From Chitinophaga skermanii (GTDB taxonomy: Bacteria; Bacteroidota; Bacteroidia; Chitinophagales; Chitinophagaceae): a stretch of 64,000 nucleotides of DNA. Below the pieces are notes generated by a model. The model saw only the letters and a list, made by a program, of their open reading frames with translations. It was not told the origin of the DNA and made no database searches. The position numbers and the translations under genes were made by a program. Shown piece after piece: positions 28,501-38,182 of the stretch. Position 1 is the first letter of the stretch. Every line of letters starts with the position of its first letter. The DNA lies in NCBI RefSeq assembly GCF_003259335.1, contig NZ_QLLL01000003.1:1-64000 (forward strand), in the 5' to 3' direction.

Positions 28501-29658
28501 CTATTCTTCTTTTAATCCACTTACCATCCAAATAATAAACACGCTCCCAATGATCATCACGGCAAACGATACCCGCAAACTAGAGGCTTGCGAAATAAAC
28601 CCAATCAGCGGGGGGGCTATCAAAAATCCCAAGTAGCCAATCGTAGAAATTGCCGCCAAGGTTTGCCCACTATTCGTGTTTTTCACCTTTCCCGCCAAGC
28701 TAAAAATCAAGGGTACTACGCAGGCTACACCAAAGCCCGTGAGAATAAACCCAATACCCGCAGGTATGCTGTAAGGGAACAATACCGCCGTGCTTAAACC
28801 TGCAAATACAAGCCAGCCACTATATTGCAACATTTGCTTTATACCCAGCTTATGTACGATACGGTCGCCTAACAAACGACCCGTTGTCATGGCCACCATG
28901 TATACCAGGAAGCCGTTTAAAGCCGCCGCCTCGGTAGTGCCAATCACTTGGCTAAAGTATAAACTACTCCAGTCGTACATCGTATTTTCCGTAGCCATGC
29001 AAAAGAAGCAGATAAACGAAAAGCGTAATAACGACTTAGGGGGTAGGGTAAACGCTTTTTTCTTTTGCGTTGAAATAACCGGCTGGTCGGGATATGTTTT
29101 AGGAGCAAAGAGGAAAGTAGCGATCAACAACAAAAAGCTCACAAACATTAAGTGGTAAGTAGCCGGTACATGCAACCGAACGGCCAAGTTTCCCAGTGCC
29201 ACGCCCGCCGATCCCGCGATACTCCAAATGGCGTGGAAAGTGGTTAAGATCGACCGGGGGAATAGTTTCTGCACTTGCACCGATTGGGCATTCATCGACA
29301 GGTTCAAGAAGTTCCTAGCCGACCCGAAGCAGAAGAACACGAAGGCCAGTTGCCAAATACTATTGGTAAACCCAGGTACGCTCAGCACCAAGTTAAAAAA
29401 CAAGGCCCCGTAAATCATAATCTTCCGGCTGCTAAACTTGCCCAGCAACTTACTCGTTACCGGCATCGTTAACATCAACCCTATAGGCAAGGCGAAAAGA
29501 ACGGCGCCTAGCTCGGCATCGTTCAAATGTAATTGTTCTTTAATAGAGGGGATGCGCGATACGAAGGAAGAATATCCTAACCCCGAAATGAAGAAAAACA
29601 CAGCCGTGGCAATACGGTATTGCCGGGCACTGGTTTCTTTTTCTACTTGTATATACAT
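28501..29658 (-). CDS. MFS transporter
   Basis: This 385-residue integral membrane protein has about 12 predicted transmembrane helices arranged in two halves. The family motif between helices 2 and 3 is GKFSSRK (degenerate GxLaDrxGrk), and the first helix segment is FFISGLGYSSFVSRIPSIKEQL, as in the FucP/YbjJ-like MFS subgroup. Substrate is not evident; sugar or drug export are both possible. It is monocistronic, with a TACCTTTG element upstream and a terminator downstream. Confidence 0.88.
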   Translation of the reverse strand: MYIQVEKETSARQYRIATAVFFFISGLGYSSFVSRIPSIKEQLHLNDAELGAVLFALPIGLMLTMPVTSKLLGKFSSRKIMIYGALFFNLVLSVPGFTNSIWQLAFVFFCFGSARNFLNLSMNAQSVQVQKLFPRSILTTFHAIWSIAGSAGVALGNLAVRLHVPATYHLMFVSFLLLIATFLFAPKTYPDQPVISTQKKKAFTLPPKSLLRFSFICFFCMATENTMYDWSSLYFSQVIGTTEAAALNGFLVYMVAMTTGRLLGDRIVHKLGIKQMLQYSGWLVFAGLSTAVLFPYSIPAGIGFILTGFGVACVVPLIFSLAGKVKNTNSGQTLAAISTIGYLGFLIAPPLIGFISQASSLRVSFAVMIIGSVFIIWMVSGLKEE

Positions 29659-29692
29659 CTACACCAACCCGCTTTTTACGGTAAACCGGGGG

Positions 29693-29700
29693 CAAAGGTA
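29693..29700 (-). promoter_or_regulatory. Candidate -7 element for the MFS gene
   Basis: TACCTTTG on the minus strand is an exact TAnnTTTG match, 34 bp upstream of the start at 29658. No -33 element is assigned. Confidence 0.45.
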
Positions 29701-29908
29701 CAGCGTTTTTTAGCAGCTAGGTAACCTCTTTTGCACTTTAAATGTCATTTGTACACACCCACATTAGGGGATTTTAATTTCGGTTTGAAGGAAAGTTTTA
29801 ATATCTTAAGCACCGACTGAGCTATTTATTTGGTCTTCCAAGAGAATCCTTGTTCCACCTCAACATTCTTTTATGGATTCCGTTTTGTTAATATAAATAG
29901 AGGAAGTT

Positions 29909-31012
29909 ATGCCGTCGAAACATTTTTTGTACAGGAGATTTAAGGTCGCATTGCCGTTATGGAGTGTTATTAGCCCGTTGCTAGGTTTAATTTTGTTGTT
30001 TTTTGCCGGCAAAGAGCCCAGCCCGCTGTTCGCGACATTGCTGGGAGCCGTATTAATCAGCGTAGTATTATCCGCCGTACACCACGCCGAAGTGGTGGCC
30101 CATAAAGTGGGCGAGCCATACGGTACGCTCATTCTCGCCTTGGCGATTACAGTTATTGAAGTATCCCTCATTGTATCCATTATGCTAACGGATATGTCGC
30201 AACAAGCCACTTTGGCCCGCGATACGGTGTTTGCTGCCATTATGATTCTCCTCACGGGGATCATTGGCTTATGTTTGCTAATTGGAGGGTATAAATTCAA
30301 AGAACAAGTATTCATCAAACAAGGGGTGAGTGCCGCTTTAATTGCTTTAACCGCTATTACGGTGCTCACACTGGTATTACCTAATTTTACCACCACCAGC
30401 GCAGGCCCTACGTATTCCAATAGCCAGTTACTGTTTGTGGCTATTATTTCGCTAGTGCTCTACATGGGTTTCGTGTTCTTACAAACAATTCGTCACCGTT
30501 ATTATTTTCTACCGGAAGATGAAAAGGAACAACAAGAACATGCACATCCGCCTAGTGCCGCCACAACCACTACAAGCCTGTTACTCTTATTAGTTGGTTT
30601 GGCTGTCGTCGTATTAATGTCGAAGAAATTGTCGCCTTCTATTGAAGCTATCGTGGTGAACCTCGGGGCACCGAAAAGCTTAGTAGGTATCATCATTGCC
30701 GCTGTCATTCTATTACCGGAAGGTTTGGCAGCTATCCGCGCCGCTACCCGCAACCGTTTACAAACCAGCTTGAATTTAGCGTTGGGTTCTGCATTAGCGA
30801 GTATCGGGTTAACCATTCCAGCGGTGGCCATTGTAACAAACTTTACTGATTTACATGTGAGTTTAGGGATTGATACCCGTAGTACCTTGCTACTGGTACT
30901 GTCGCTCTTCGTCATCAGTATTTCTTTTGGAGCAGGCAGAACAAATGTACTGCAAGGCTTGGTGTTACTCACCATCTTTGCTACGTACTTATTTACTACT
31001 ATCGTACCTTAA
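29909..31012 (+). CDS. ChaA-type calcium/proton antiporter
   Basis: This 367-residue cation/proton antiporter of the CaCA superfamily has about 11 transmembrane helices in two related halves. Each half holds an acidic alpha-repeat-type motif: HHAEVVAHKVGEPYGTLILALAITVIEV (about 55-82) and ILLPEGLAAIRAATRNRLQTSLNLALGSALASIGLTIP (about 268-305). It is expected to export Ca2+ or Na+ in exchange for protons at the inner membrane. It is monocistronic with a strong terminator. Confidence 0.88.
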   Translation: MPSKHFLYRRFKVALPLWSVISPLLGLILLFFAGKEPSPLFATLLGAVLISVVLSAVHHAEVVAHKVGEPYGTLILALAITVIEVSLIVSIMLTDMSQQATLARDTVFAAIMILLTGIIGLCLLIGGYKFKEQVFIKQGVSAALIALTAITVLTLVLPNFTTTSAGPTYSNSQLLFVAIISLVLYMGFVFLQTIRHRYYFLPEDEKEQQEHAHPPSAATTTTSLLLLLVGLAVVVLMSKKLSPSIEAIVVNLGAPKSLVGIIIAAVILLPEGLAAIRAATRNRLQTSLNLALGSALASIGLTIPAVAIVTNFTDLHVSLGIDTRSTLLLVLSLFVISISFGAGRTNVLQGLVLLTIFATYLFTTIVP

Positions 31013-31028
31013 TAGCTGTTCTATAATC

Positions 31029-31066
31029 AAAAAGCCGTTCCCTACTTGCTAGGGAACGGCTTTTGT
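31029..31066. terminator. Bidirectional terminator between chaA-like and susD2
   Basis: A perfect 15-bp stem (31030-31044 with 31050-31064) with A and T flanks on both sides serves the convergent genes ending at 31012 and 31082. Confidence 0.9.
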
Positions 31067-31081
31067 TATTTCGCGATATGA

Positions 31082-32587
31082 TTAAGGATTTTGATCTGCT
31101 TCTGTTAACTGTACATTGGCATTAATCTCTTTCTGTGGAATCTTTAATAACCAGCGCACATCATCCGGTTCAATCGTTACTTTATTGGGATGGTTGCCTG
31201 TTCTTACAAACGTTTTCCGCAAACGCTTATAATCAAAATACAAGCCGCCATTTTCCCCGTACATCTCTTTGCTTCTCTCTGAAAGTATCGCGTTAATCAC
31301 CTCGTCTTTCGTAGCGCTCGATGCCATTTTCACCGCCGATGGATCACGTAATACTTGCAAGGTGTACAATTTATCAATCGCGTTTTGCGTTTCGCCTTTT
31401 TGTGCATACGCTTCTGCTTCAATTAATACCAGCTGGGCAGAACGGATGTACAAAAGATCTCCTTCCATTACACCCGCTGTACGCGATTTAAACTTGTTCG
31501 TATAGCGTTGGTAGAGTGGGTAAGTAGTAGGACTATACCCCGGGCTAATCAACAACGTTCTTCTTTCGTCGGTGGCTGAATAGGAATTATACAAAGCCAC
31601 GTTTGCATAAATGTTTTTGTAATACCCGTTCGTTTGATCAATGTAAGAGAACTGCGAATAGTAAGTCAACGATTGGTCGGATGGTACAGGTGCACCCCAA
31701 ATCCATTCAGGATTCGCCAAGCTATTAAAACCGGCTTTATATTGCGCGTTCGACATTAATGGGTAACCATTCACAGCCCCTTTTGCATTCGTAATCACTT
31801 TCTCCCATAAAGATGGTTCTGCCATGGCTAATTCTTGGTAAATCATGGCAGCAATGGCTTGTGCTACATTGAGGTTGATAATGAATTTCTCGGAACGATC
31901 GGCTGTAAGATGTGTTACAGCAAATTCAATGTCGGCTGTAATCAAAGCATATACTTCTTTCAAGCTTGCTCTTTTATTACCTTCCGCATCTTTATTCGCC
32001 GGTTCTGTATATACAGGAATACCCGGCGCATCGGGGTTCACCGCGTACGATTTTTGATATACCCTGGCCAACCAAAAGTAGCTGTATGCACGTAAAGCTC
32101 TTGCTTCCGCGATAAACTGGGTTTTCTCCTCGTCGCTGGCATCGGTAATGCCAGGGGTATTTTTGATGATGGCATTGGCGTTGTTAATCACCTTGTAGAA
32201 CATATCCCATACCTGCGGCGTTCTCGAGCCATTGGCATCGCGGTTATAATAACCCTCGGCCCAAGTAGCTTCGTTCCCCCACCAATACGTACCGGCATAA
32301 ATATCCAGCAAGTCGTTCCCCTTCATTTCAAAATGGAACATGGTAGTTTGTAAGCCACGGTTCGTTAAAATACCGGGGCCACCGCCACCATAACCATTGT
32401 AGTTTTCACTACGGAAGATCCAGTAAGTACCTGTTAAAGCACTTCTTGCACCGTTCTTGGTAGAGAATATAATGTTATCAGTTAAATCGCCATTCTTCGG
32501 CGTTGGCTCGTTCAAGAAATCTTTCTTACACGAGAACAACGACATCATCACGAAGGCGAGTAAAAATATATTGGATAGTTTTTTCAT
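31082..32587 (-). CDS. RagB/SusD family outer membrane lipoprotein (second pair)
   Basis: This 501-residue SusD-type lipoprotein has lipobox LFSC near residues 17-20 followed by KKDFLNEPTPKN. Family segments are visible: TQFIAEARALRAYSYFWLARVYQ (about 155-177) and DLLYIRSAQLVLIEAEAYAQKGE (about 380-402), with the C-terminal SKEMYGENGGLYFDYKRL. It lies 14 bp downstream of its susC partner. No enzyme or regulator is adjacent, so the substrate cannot be inferred. Confidence 0.94.
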   Translation of the reverse strand: MKKLSNIFLLAFVMMSLFSCKKDFLNEPTPKNGDLTDNIIFSTKNGARSALTGTYWIFRSENYNGYGGGGPGILTNRGLQTTMFHFEMKGNDLLDIYAGTYWWGNEATWAEGYYNRDANGSRTPQVWDMFYKVINNANAIIKNTPGITDASDEEKTQFIAEARALRAYSYFWLARVYQKSYAVNPDAPGIPVYTEPANKDAEGNKRASLKEVYALITADIEFAVTHLTADRSEKFIINLNVAQAIAAMIYQELAMAEPSLWEKVITNAKGAVNGYPLMSNAQYKAGFNSLANPEWIWGAPVPSDQSLTYYSQFSYIDQTNGYYKNIYANVALYNSYSATDERRTLLISPGYSPTTYPLYQRYTNKFKSRTAGVMEGDLLYIRSAQLVLIEAEAYAQKGETQNAIDKLYTLQVLRDPSAVKMASSATKDEVINAILSERSKEMYGENGGLYFDYKRLRKTFVRTGNHPNKVTIEPDDVRWLLKIPQKEINANVQLTEADQNP

Positions 32588-32601
32588 GTTGCTGTTCTTT
32601 T

Positions 32602-35600
32602 TTAGATACCCACGTTAATACCAAATGATACGAACCTATTCGGCGTTGTATTACTACTAGATGCTTGCGCATTAATACCCGAATCTGGATCAGCACCCTT
32701 CGGTGCATTCGGGAAGTACGTAAACGCATTTTGTACGTTGAAATACACGCGGGCATTTCTCAACTTAATTTTCTCCATCAAAGAAGAAGAAACGTTGTAA
32801 CCAATGGTAATATTCCTCACACGCATAAAGGTATGGTCGTACAAGAAGCGGGTAGAGGTGCTGTTGGCATTATTACTCGTTGTTCTTAAAATAGATACAC
32901 CGTCGGAACCAGTTTTGCCGGTACTTTGCCACCTGTTCAATAAATCAACAGATGCATTGTTACCATACGCGGTAATACCACCCATTAACGATTGGTAGTT
33001 TCCATCGTAAAACTCGCCACCCAAACCAAAGGAAGCCAAGATGGAGAAATCGAAGTTTTTGTATTTCATGTACGATGAAATACCGCCTGTATAATCTTGT
33101 AAACGGTTACCTACGTTGTATTGCGTAGCATCGCCATATACTTTGGTAGTACCTTTGGTGCCATCGGCTTTATCTACATACCAAGTGGCTTCACCATCAG
33201 TAGGATCTACACCTGCATATTCCTTCATGTAATAGTCGTACCAGCTTCTACCTTTTACTTGGGTAGTACCCGGCGCCACTTCTAATATTTCATTACGCAA
33301 CTTGGTAATGTTGAACATGGTTTTCCATGTGAAATGAGGACGTTGAATGTTGATAGTTGTAATGTCGAATTCCCAACCTACGTTCTTTACACCACCCGAG
33401 TTATCGGCCACTTCGCCTACACCGGAAGAGCTAGGCAACGGGCGGTCGAATAACAAGTTATTCGATCTACGATCGAAGTAATCGAACGAACCGGTAATAC
33501 GATCACGTAAAAATCCAAAGTCGATACCGATATCTACTTGGCTTGTTTTTTCCCATGACAAGAATGGGTTACCCACTGTATTAATAACAGCGCCCGGGTT
33601 TGTACCAATATTAGCCCCCGAAGAATAAGTACCTAAATAAGGGAAACTACCCGACAAAGCTTGGTTACCCGATGTACCGTAACTCGCTTTTAATTTCAAC
33701 AACGATACGTCCTTCACTTGCTTAAAAAAGCCTTCTTCGTTCATATTCCAAGAAGCGCCCACTGCATAGAATACGCCCCAACGATGGTTTGCATCAAAGC
33801 GGGTAGAGCCATCTGTTCTAAGCGATGCTGTTAAGTGGTATTTCTCTTTGAAATCGTAACTCAACCTGGTGAAGTAACTTTCCAACCTGTTTTCGTCAAT
33901 GCTACCCGAAGCAGAAGGAGTAGTACCATAACTTACTTCCCTTGGATAAGCGAACGTAAAGCCGGTAGTAGAAGCACCCACATTTTCTGCATAGGCTTTA
34001 TACGCTTCAGAACCTGCTACCACGTTTACGTGGTGAATGGTATTGAAGTTATTATTGTAGGTAATGGTATTGGTGAAGTTTTGGGTTAAGAAGTTGGTGA
34101 TGAACCTGCCGGAGTAACCGCTACTGGTTGTACCATCGCCATAGAACGGGTTCCAGAACATATCGTTCTTGGTACTATTGTAGTTCATGGTGTAGGTAGA
34201 GTTGAAAGAGAGGGTTCTGTGGAAGCGAATATTCGCGAAACCTTGTCCACTCGCTGTTAACCTGCTATAAGAAATAGGGTTCAGGGAAGTAGTGGCTGCC
34301 ACGTTTTGACCTTCCGAGAATTTACGTCTATACAAGGTAGAACGTAACTCGCCCAAAGTAGCTGTATTATTACCAAAATCGTAGATCTTATTACCTTGGC
34401 CATCGAGTATAAATTCGCCGGTATTAAAATCCACTAAATGCACGGGGTAAATAGGGGCAATATTCCGGGCAAACGATAATACGTTCGATGCCCCGGCATT
34501 ACCTTGGTAAGGGTAGTTTTGATCGGATTTCGAAAAGCTGGAGTTCACACCTGCTTCAAACCAATCGGTGATCTTCGTATTTAAATTCATCCTACCGGAG
34601 TAGCGGATGAAATTCGATTCTTTAATCAAGCCTTCATCGGTTAAAAAGCCGCCACCAATGAAATAGTTTGTTTTGTTCTGCGCATCGCTACCAGAGATGC
34701 TTAAAGTATAATCCCTTCTTAAACCATTGTGCAATACTTCATCTAACCAATCTTCATTCCATCTCAATTTCGCATCGCTGAGTATTTTACCATCGGCATC
34801 AAATGGCTGTGCCTTATCGAAAGGATTGTACACTAATTTCTGCGGTGTTAGTTTGGTCGCATATTCCGCCGGTGTAGTAACACCGTTCGTGGCCAGTAAT
34901 GAATTGTCCCTAATGGCATCATTGCGTAAGGCTTCCCATGTAAGCTCGTAATACTGGCGTTCATTCACCGTTCTGTATTCTTTTACTGCCCTGGATGAGT
35001 AACCATTGATCACCGCGAAATCTAATTTCGGTTTGCCCTTACCCCTACGGGAAGTAATTTGCACAATACCATTGGCACCGCGCGAACCGTAAATCGATGT
35101 AGAAGAGGCATCTTTCAAGATCGTGATGGTTTCAATATCGGCAGGATTGATACTGTTTAAACTACCACTGTAAGGCGCACCATCCAACAAAATGAGGGGC
35201 GCACTACTGGCGTTAAACGAGCCTACACCCCTAATACGAATGGTGGGCTCTTCACCCGGTTGCCCCGAGCTGCTAATGGCCAATACACCACTGGAATTAC
35301 CTTGTAATACGTCGGTAATTGAAGTAGCTTGAATGTCTTTGAATTGTTCACGGTTAATGGTAGTGGCCGCACCGGTAAATGCTTTTTTAGTAGTACCACC
35401 GTACCCGGTAATCACCACTTCGCCTAACTTGGTATCATCGGCCTGTAGCCTGATGAACAATGCCGTATCGGCTAAATTGCTCCGTTGTGTTTTAAACCCG
35501 ATAAATGAAAATTCTAAAGGTGAATTGTCTTGCGTAGTAAGCGTGAATTGTCCGTTTCCATCTGTGAGCGCAGCTGCTTTCGTGCCTACCTGCCTGACGG

Positions 35601-35727
35601 TAGCACCGGGAATGGGTGAACGGTCTTTGTCGTCGACGACCGTGCCTTTCACCACTCGTTTTTGTGCAAATGCAGTTGCAACAAAAAACAAGCTAAGTAC
35701 GAGGAAGAGTAGTTGTTTTTTCTTCAT
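32602..35727 (-). CDS. SusC/RagA TonB-linked outer membrane protein (second pair)
   Basis: This 1041-residue transporter has a signal peptide, then a carboxypeptidase-like beta-sandwich (about 23-100, KGTVVDDKDRSPIPGATV), the plug with TILKDASSTSIYGSRGANGIVQI, and a beta-barrel. Unlike the first SusC it has no STN domain, consistent with the absence of a FecR/sigma pair. It pairs with the SusD gene immediately downstream. An exact -7 element lies 46 bp upstream of the start. Confidence 0.94.
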   Translation of the reverse strand: MKKKQLLFLVLSLFFVATAFAQKRVVKGTVVDDKDRSPIPGATVRQVGTKAAALTDGNGQFTLTTQDNSPLEFSFIGFKTQRSNLADTALFIRLQADDTKLGEVVITGYGGTTKKAFTGAATTINREQFKDIQATSITDVLQGNSSGVLAISSSGQPGEEPTIRIRGVGSFNASSAPLILLDGAPYSGSLNSINPADIETITILKDASSTSIYGSRGANGIVQITSRRGKGKPKLDFAVINGYSSRAVKEYRTVNERQYYELTWEALRNDAIRDNSLLATNGVTTPAEYATKLTPQKLVYNPFDKAQPFDADGKILSDAKLRWNEDWLDEVLHNGLRRDYTLSISGSDAQNKTNYFIGGGFLTDEGLIKESNFIRYSGRMNLNTKITDWFEAGVNSSFSKSDQNYPYQGNAGASNVLSFARNIAPIYPVHLVDFNTGEFILDGQGNKIYDFGNNTATLGELRSTLYRRKFSEGQNVAATTSLNPISYSRLTASGQGFANIRFHRTLSFNSTYTMNYNSTKNDMFWNPFYGDGTTSSGYSGRFITNFLTQNFTNTITYNNNFNTIHHVNVVAGSEAYKAYAENVGASTTGFTFAYPREVSYGTTPSASGSIDENRLESYFTRLSYDFKEKYHLTASLRTDGSTRFDANHRWGVFYAVGASWNMNEEGFFKQVKDVSLLKLKASYGTSGNQALSGSFPYLGTYSSGANIGTNPGAVINTVGNPFLSWEKTSQVDIGIDFGFLRDRITGSFDYFDRRSNNLLFDRPLPSSSGVGEVADNSGGVKNVGWEFDITTINIQRPHFTWKTMFNITKLRNEILEVAPGTTQVKGRSWYDYYMKEYAGVDPTDGEATWYVDKADGTKGTTKVYGDATQYNVGNRLQDYTGGISSYMKYKNFDFSILASFGLGGEFYDGNYQSLMGGITAYGNNASVDLLNRWQSTGKTGSDGVSILRTTSNNANSTSTRFLYDHTFMRVRNITIGYNVSSSLMEKIKLRNARVYFNVQNAFTYFPNAPKGADPDSGINAQASSSNTTPNRFVSFGINVGI

Positions 35728-35773
35728 AATAATTTTGGTTGTAGTTTAAATCGCGCAGGGATATATTTCTATC

Positions 35774-35781
35774 CAAATGTA
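35774..35781 (-). promoter_or_regulatory. Candidate -7 element for the second susCD pair
   Basis: TACATTTG on the minus strand matches TAnnTTTG exactly, 46 bp upstream of the susC start at 35727. Confidence 0.45.
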
Positions 35782-35934
35782 ATAGATCAGGATTGCGAAG
35801 TGTTTTCTCGGATTATCTAAGCATAAACTTTTATTATCCACGTGATTTATACTTACCATGTGGTGAATGCAGTGCTATATAAATAACGCGCGCGGGGTTA
35901 AATATATGGATATGAATGTGTATTTTGATGACGG

Positions 35935-36246
35935 ATGAATAAGACTGAATTTTACAAAATATACTTACCTGCTTTACGTAAAGCTTTAGAGGAAGATCAT
36001 ATCAACCTTGGTTTTTGTGTACGCTCGCCGGAATATTTCATAGTCGAAAATGTTTTGCCTGGAATAGTTCGTTTGATCGACACGGAATGGTCTGATGATG
36101 CTTTTATTATTGAAGTCGATGAGTATTTCGATGCCGTATCACATTATGCTGAAGATTATAAAGGTATTCCCATTTACATGGCTAAAGAGAACATTATACG
36201 CCAAATGCAACAAATAGCTGTTGATTTGAAAATAGCATGGCAATAA
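35935..36246 (+). CDS. Small hypothetical cytoplasmic protein
   Basis: This 103-residue protein has no signal peptide or membrane segment, and alternates helical and beta segments. It contains a tryptophan- and acid-rich middle part (DTEWSDDAFIIEVDEYFDAV). I do not recognise the family. It is monocistronic, divergent from susC2, and followed by a clear terminator, which supports a genuine gene. Confidence 0.65.
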   Translation: MNKTEFYKIYLPALRKALEEDHINLGFCVRSPEYFIVENVLPGIVRLIDTEWSDDAFIIEVDEYFDAVSHYAEDYKGIPIYMAKENIIRQMQQIAVDLKIAWQ

Positions 36247-36252
36247 AATAGA

Positions 36253-36297
36253 AAAAGGTCGCCCCATGATGAACATGAAACGACCTTTTGTTTTGTT
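36253..36297 (+). terminator. Terminator of the 103-aa hypothetical gene
   Basis: A 9-bp stem AAAAGGTCG/CGACCTTTT (36253-36261 with 36281-36289), with an inner CATG/CATG pairing, is followed by TTTTGTTTTG. Confidence 0.75.
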
Positions 36298-36332
36298 GTA
36301 TGAGAAGCTTGTGGAAGTTTACCTCGATTTAA

Positions 36333-37091
36333 TTATTTCGCATTTGAACCACCATCGATCACATATTGTGCACCGGTGATGAATTGGCTATCGTCGGAAC
36401 CAAGGAATAATACAAGTTTCGCAATTTCCAATGGTGCCGCGTACCTACCTAATGGAATACCTGCTGCAAAGTTTTTCTGCATCTCGGCACCATGACCAGG
36501 TTGGTAGCCTTCTTCAATAGAACGCATCATGCGGTTATCTACCGGTGATGGGTGAATGGTATTTACACGTATTTTACGTGCAGCGGCTTCAAGTGCGGCT
36601 ACTTTCATAATACCCAATGTTGCGTGCTTACTAGTTACGTACGCCACGAAATCGGGTGAGCCACCTAGTCCTGCTACAGAGGAAGTAATAATCATACTAC
36701 CGCCATCATTCATTTGGGGCAATACATATTTGGCTCCTAAGAAAACGCCTTTCACGTTTACAGCCATTACTTTATCAAATACATCTTCCGGGAAATCAAC
36801 AATCGGTTTTACCGCGCCTTCAATACCCGCGTTGTTAAAGAAAATATCAATCTTACCGAACTTCTTCACTGCGTCTGTTGCGTAGCGTTGTACGTCGGCT
36901 GAATTTGTTACGTCGGCAGCTACGTATGCTGCATGTTCGCCAAGGGAAGCAGCTACTTTTTTAAGTTCTTCTTCGTTGAGGTCAACCAATACTACTTTTG
37001 CTCCTTCGTCGATAAATAATTTCGCTGTTGTTTGTCCAATGCTACCTGCGCCACCTGTAATAAGGGCTACTTTGTTTTCCAATCTTTTCAT
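36333..37091 (-). CDS. SDR family NAD(P)-dependent oxidoreductase
   Basis: This classical short-chain dehydrogenase of 252 residues has the cofactor glycine motif TGGAGSIG at residues 12-19, NNAG near 88-91, catalytic Ser in ITSSVAG, and the YxxxK motif YVTSK near 154-158. An acidic residue after the second beta-strand (VLVDLN) suggests NAD rather than NADP. The C-terminal VIDGGSNAK is typical. Substrate is unknown. It is monocistronic with a long leader. Confidence 0.93.
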   Translation of the reverse strand: MKRLENKVALITGGAGSIGQTTAKLFIDEGAKVVLVDLNEEELKKVAASLGEHAAYVAADVTNSADVQRYATDAVKKFGKIDIFFNNAGIEGAVKPIVDFPEDVFDKVMAVNVKGVFLGAKYVLPQMNDGGSMIITSSVAGLGGSPDFVAYVTSKHATLGIMKVAALEAAARKIRVNTIHPSPVDNRMMRSIEEGYQPGHGAEMQKNFAAGIPLGRYAAPLEIAKLVLFLGSDDSQFITGAQYVIDGGSNAK

Positions 37092-37186
37092 AATCTTTAT
37101 TCTTTAAATAGTTTACAATGCTATCCTGTATGCGCATGAAGGATGGGATATTAGAGAAGTGGGATGTGCTTCTGAATAGGATAATG

Positions 37187-37194
37187 CAAATATA
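37187..37194 (-). promoter_or_regulatory. Candidate -7 element for the SDR gene
   Basis: TATATTTG on the minus strand matches TAnnTTTG exactly, 95 bp upstream of the start at 37091, implying a leader of roughly 90 nt. Confidence 0.4.
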
Positions 37195-37243
37195 CTACTT
37201 TTAGAAAGGAGAAATGTATGACTTACATCAGGAAATCAACGCT

Positions 37244-38125
37244 TTAACGTTTTGTTAATGGGAGGGAATACTGACGGAAGTCAATTTGTGAAATGAAAGT
37301 AGCCACAAATATTAAACAGCCCCCGATTAACAAACGCCACGACAATGCTTCGTCTAACATAACAAAAGCCGCTAGCGCCCCAAACACCGGTTCAAACAAA
37401 TAGATGATCGCTATTTTCTCTGCACTTAAATACTTTTGTGCCACGTTAGATACGGTGTACATGTAAGCCGTTGCAAACAACGCGCAATACACGATGCTCA
37501 TCCAAAACCCAAGGGTCACAGGCGCCCAATTAGCACTTGTATCCAACAGCGCGTAGCAGCACGTGATCAATGCACAAGTAGCAAACATAGGCACAATCGT
37601 AGGGAAGATATTCCGCTTCGCTGCTAACCGTTCTACAAAAATCAAATACAACGAAAAAGAAACCGCGCTACCCAACGTCAATAAGTCGCCCATGGAAAGG
37701 GAGAATTGTTCCTTCATACAAATAATAAACAACCCCAATAAAGCCATTCCACTAGCCAACCACGTTTTACCCGGCAGTGCTTTGCGGTAGATGAAGGATT
37801 TAAGAATAGGCACTAAAATAACACAAGTGCCCGTAAGGAAAGAAGCTTGCGAGGCAGTGGTGTATTGCAACCCTATGGTAAGTAATAAAGTACTACCCAA
37901 TAGCGGGAACGCCAACAACGCACCTGTTACTATATCGGCACGTTTAAGGCGGCGCACTGTTTTGCTAAAAATGAGTGCCAGTACCACCGTAGCCAATACA
38001 TAACGGTAGAACAGGAAAGTAGCGTAAGAAGCCTGCCCAATAGCATACTTCGTAACGGAATACGAAATACCCCAAAATGCCGTGCCTACAATTAATAAAA
38101 GTAAAAACAAGTTCTTTTTACCCAT
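37244..38125 (-). CDS. EamA/DMT family transporter
   Basis: This 293-residue inner membrane protein has about 10 transmembrane helices in two EamA repeats (about 5-135 and 145-285). The second repeat ends with the family segment YLFEPVFGALAAFVMLDEALSWRLLIGGCLIF. Members export amino acids or other metabolites. The gene is divergent from a LysR regulator, 57 bp apart, and is probably controlled by it. Confidence 0.9.
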   Translation of the reverse strand: MGKKNLFLLLLIVGTAFWGISYSVTKYAIGQASYATFLFYRYVLATVVLALIFSKTVRRLKRADIVTGALLAFPLLGSTLLLTIGLQYTTASQASFLTGTCVILVPILKSFIYRKALPGKTWLASGMALLGLFIICMKEQFSLSMGDLLTLGSAVSFSLYLIFVERLAAKRNIFPTIVPMFATCALITCCYALLDTSANWAPVTLGFWMSIVYCALFATAYMYTVSNVAQKYLSAEKIAIIYLFEPVFGALAAFVMLDEALSWRLLIGGCLIFVATFISQIDFRQYSLPLTKR

Positions 38126-38182
38126 ACTTAGTAATGCAATAAATTGCTAATATTGTTGATTATTTATTCTTAAAATGCATCA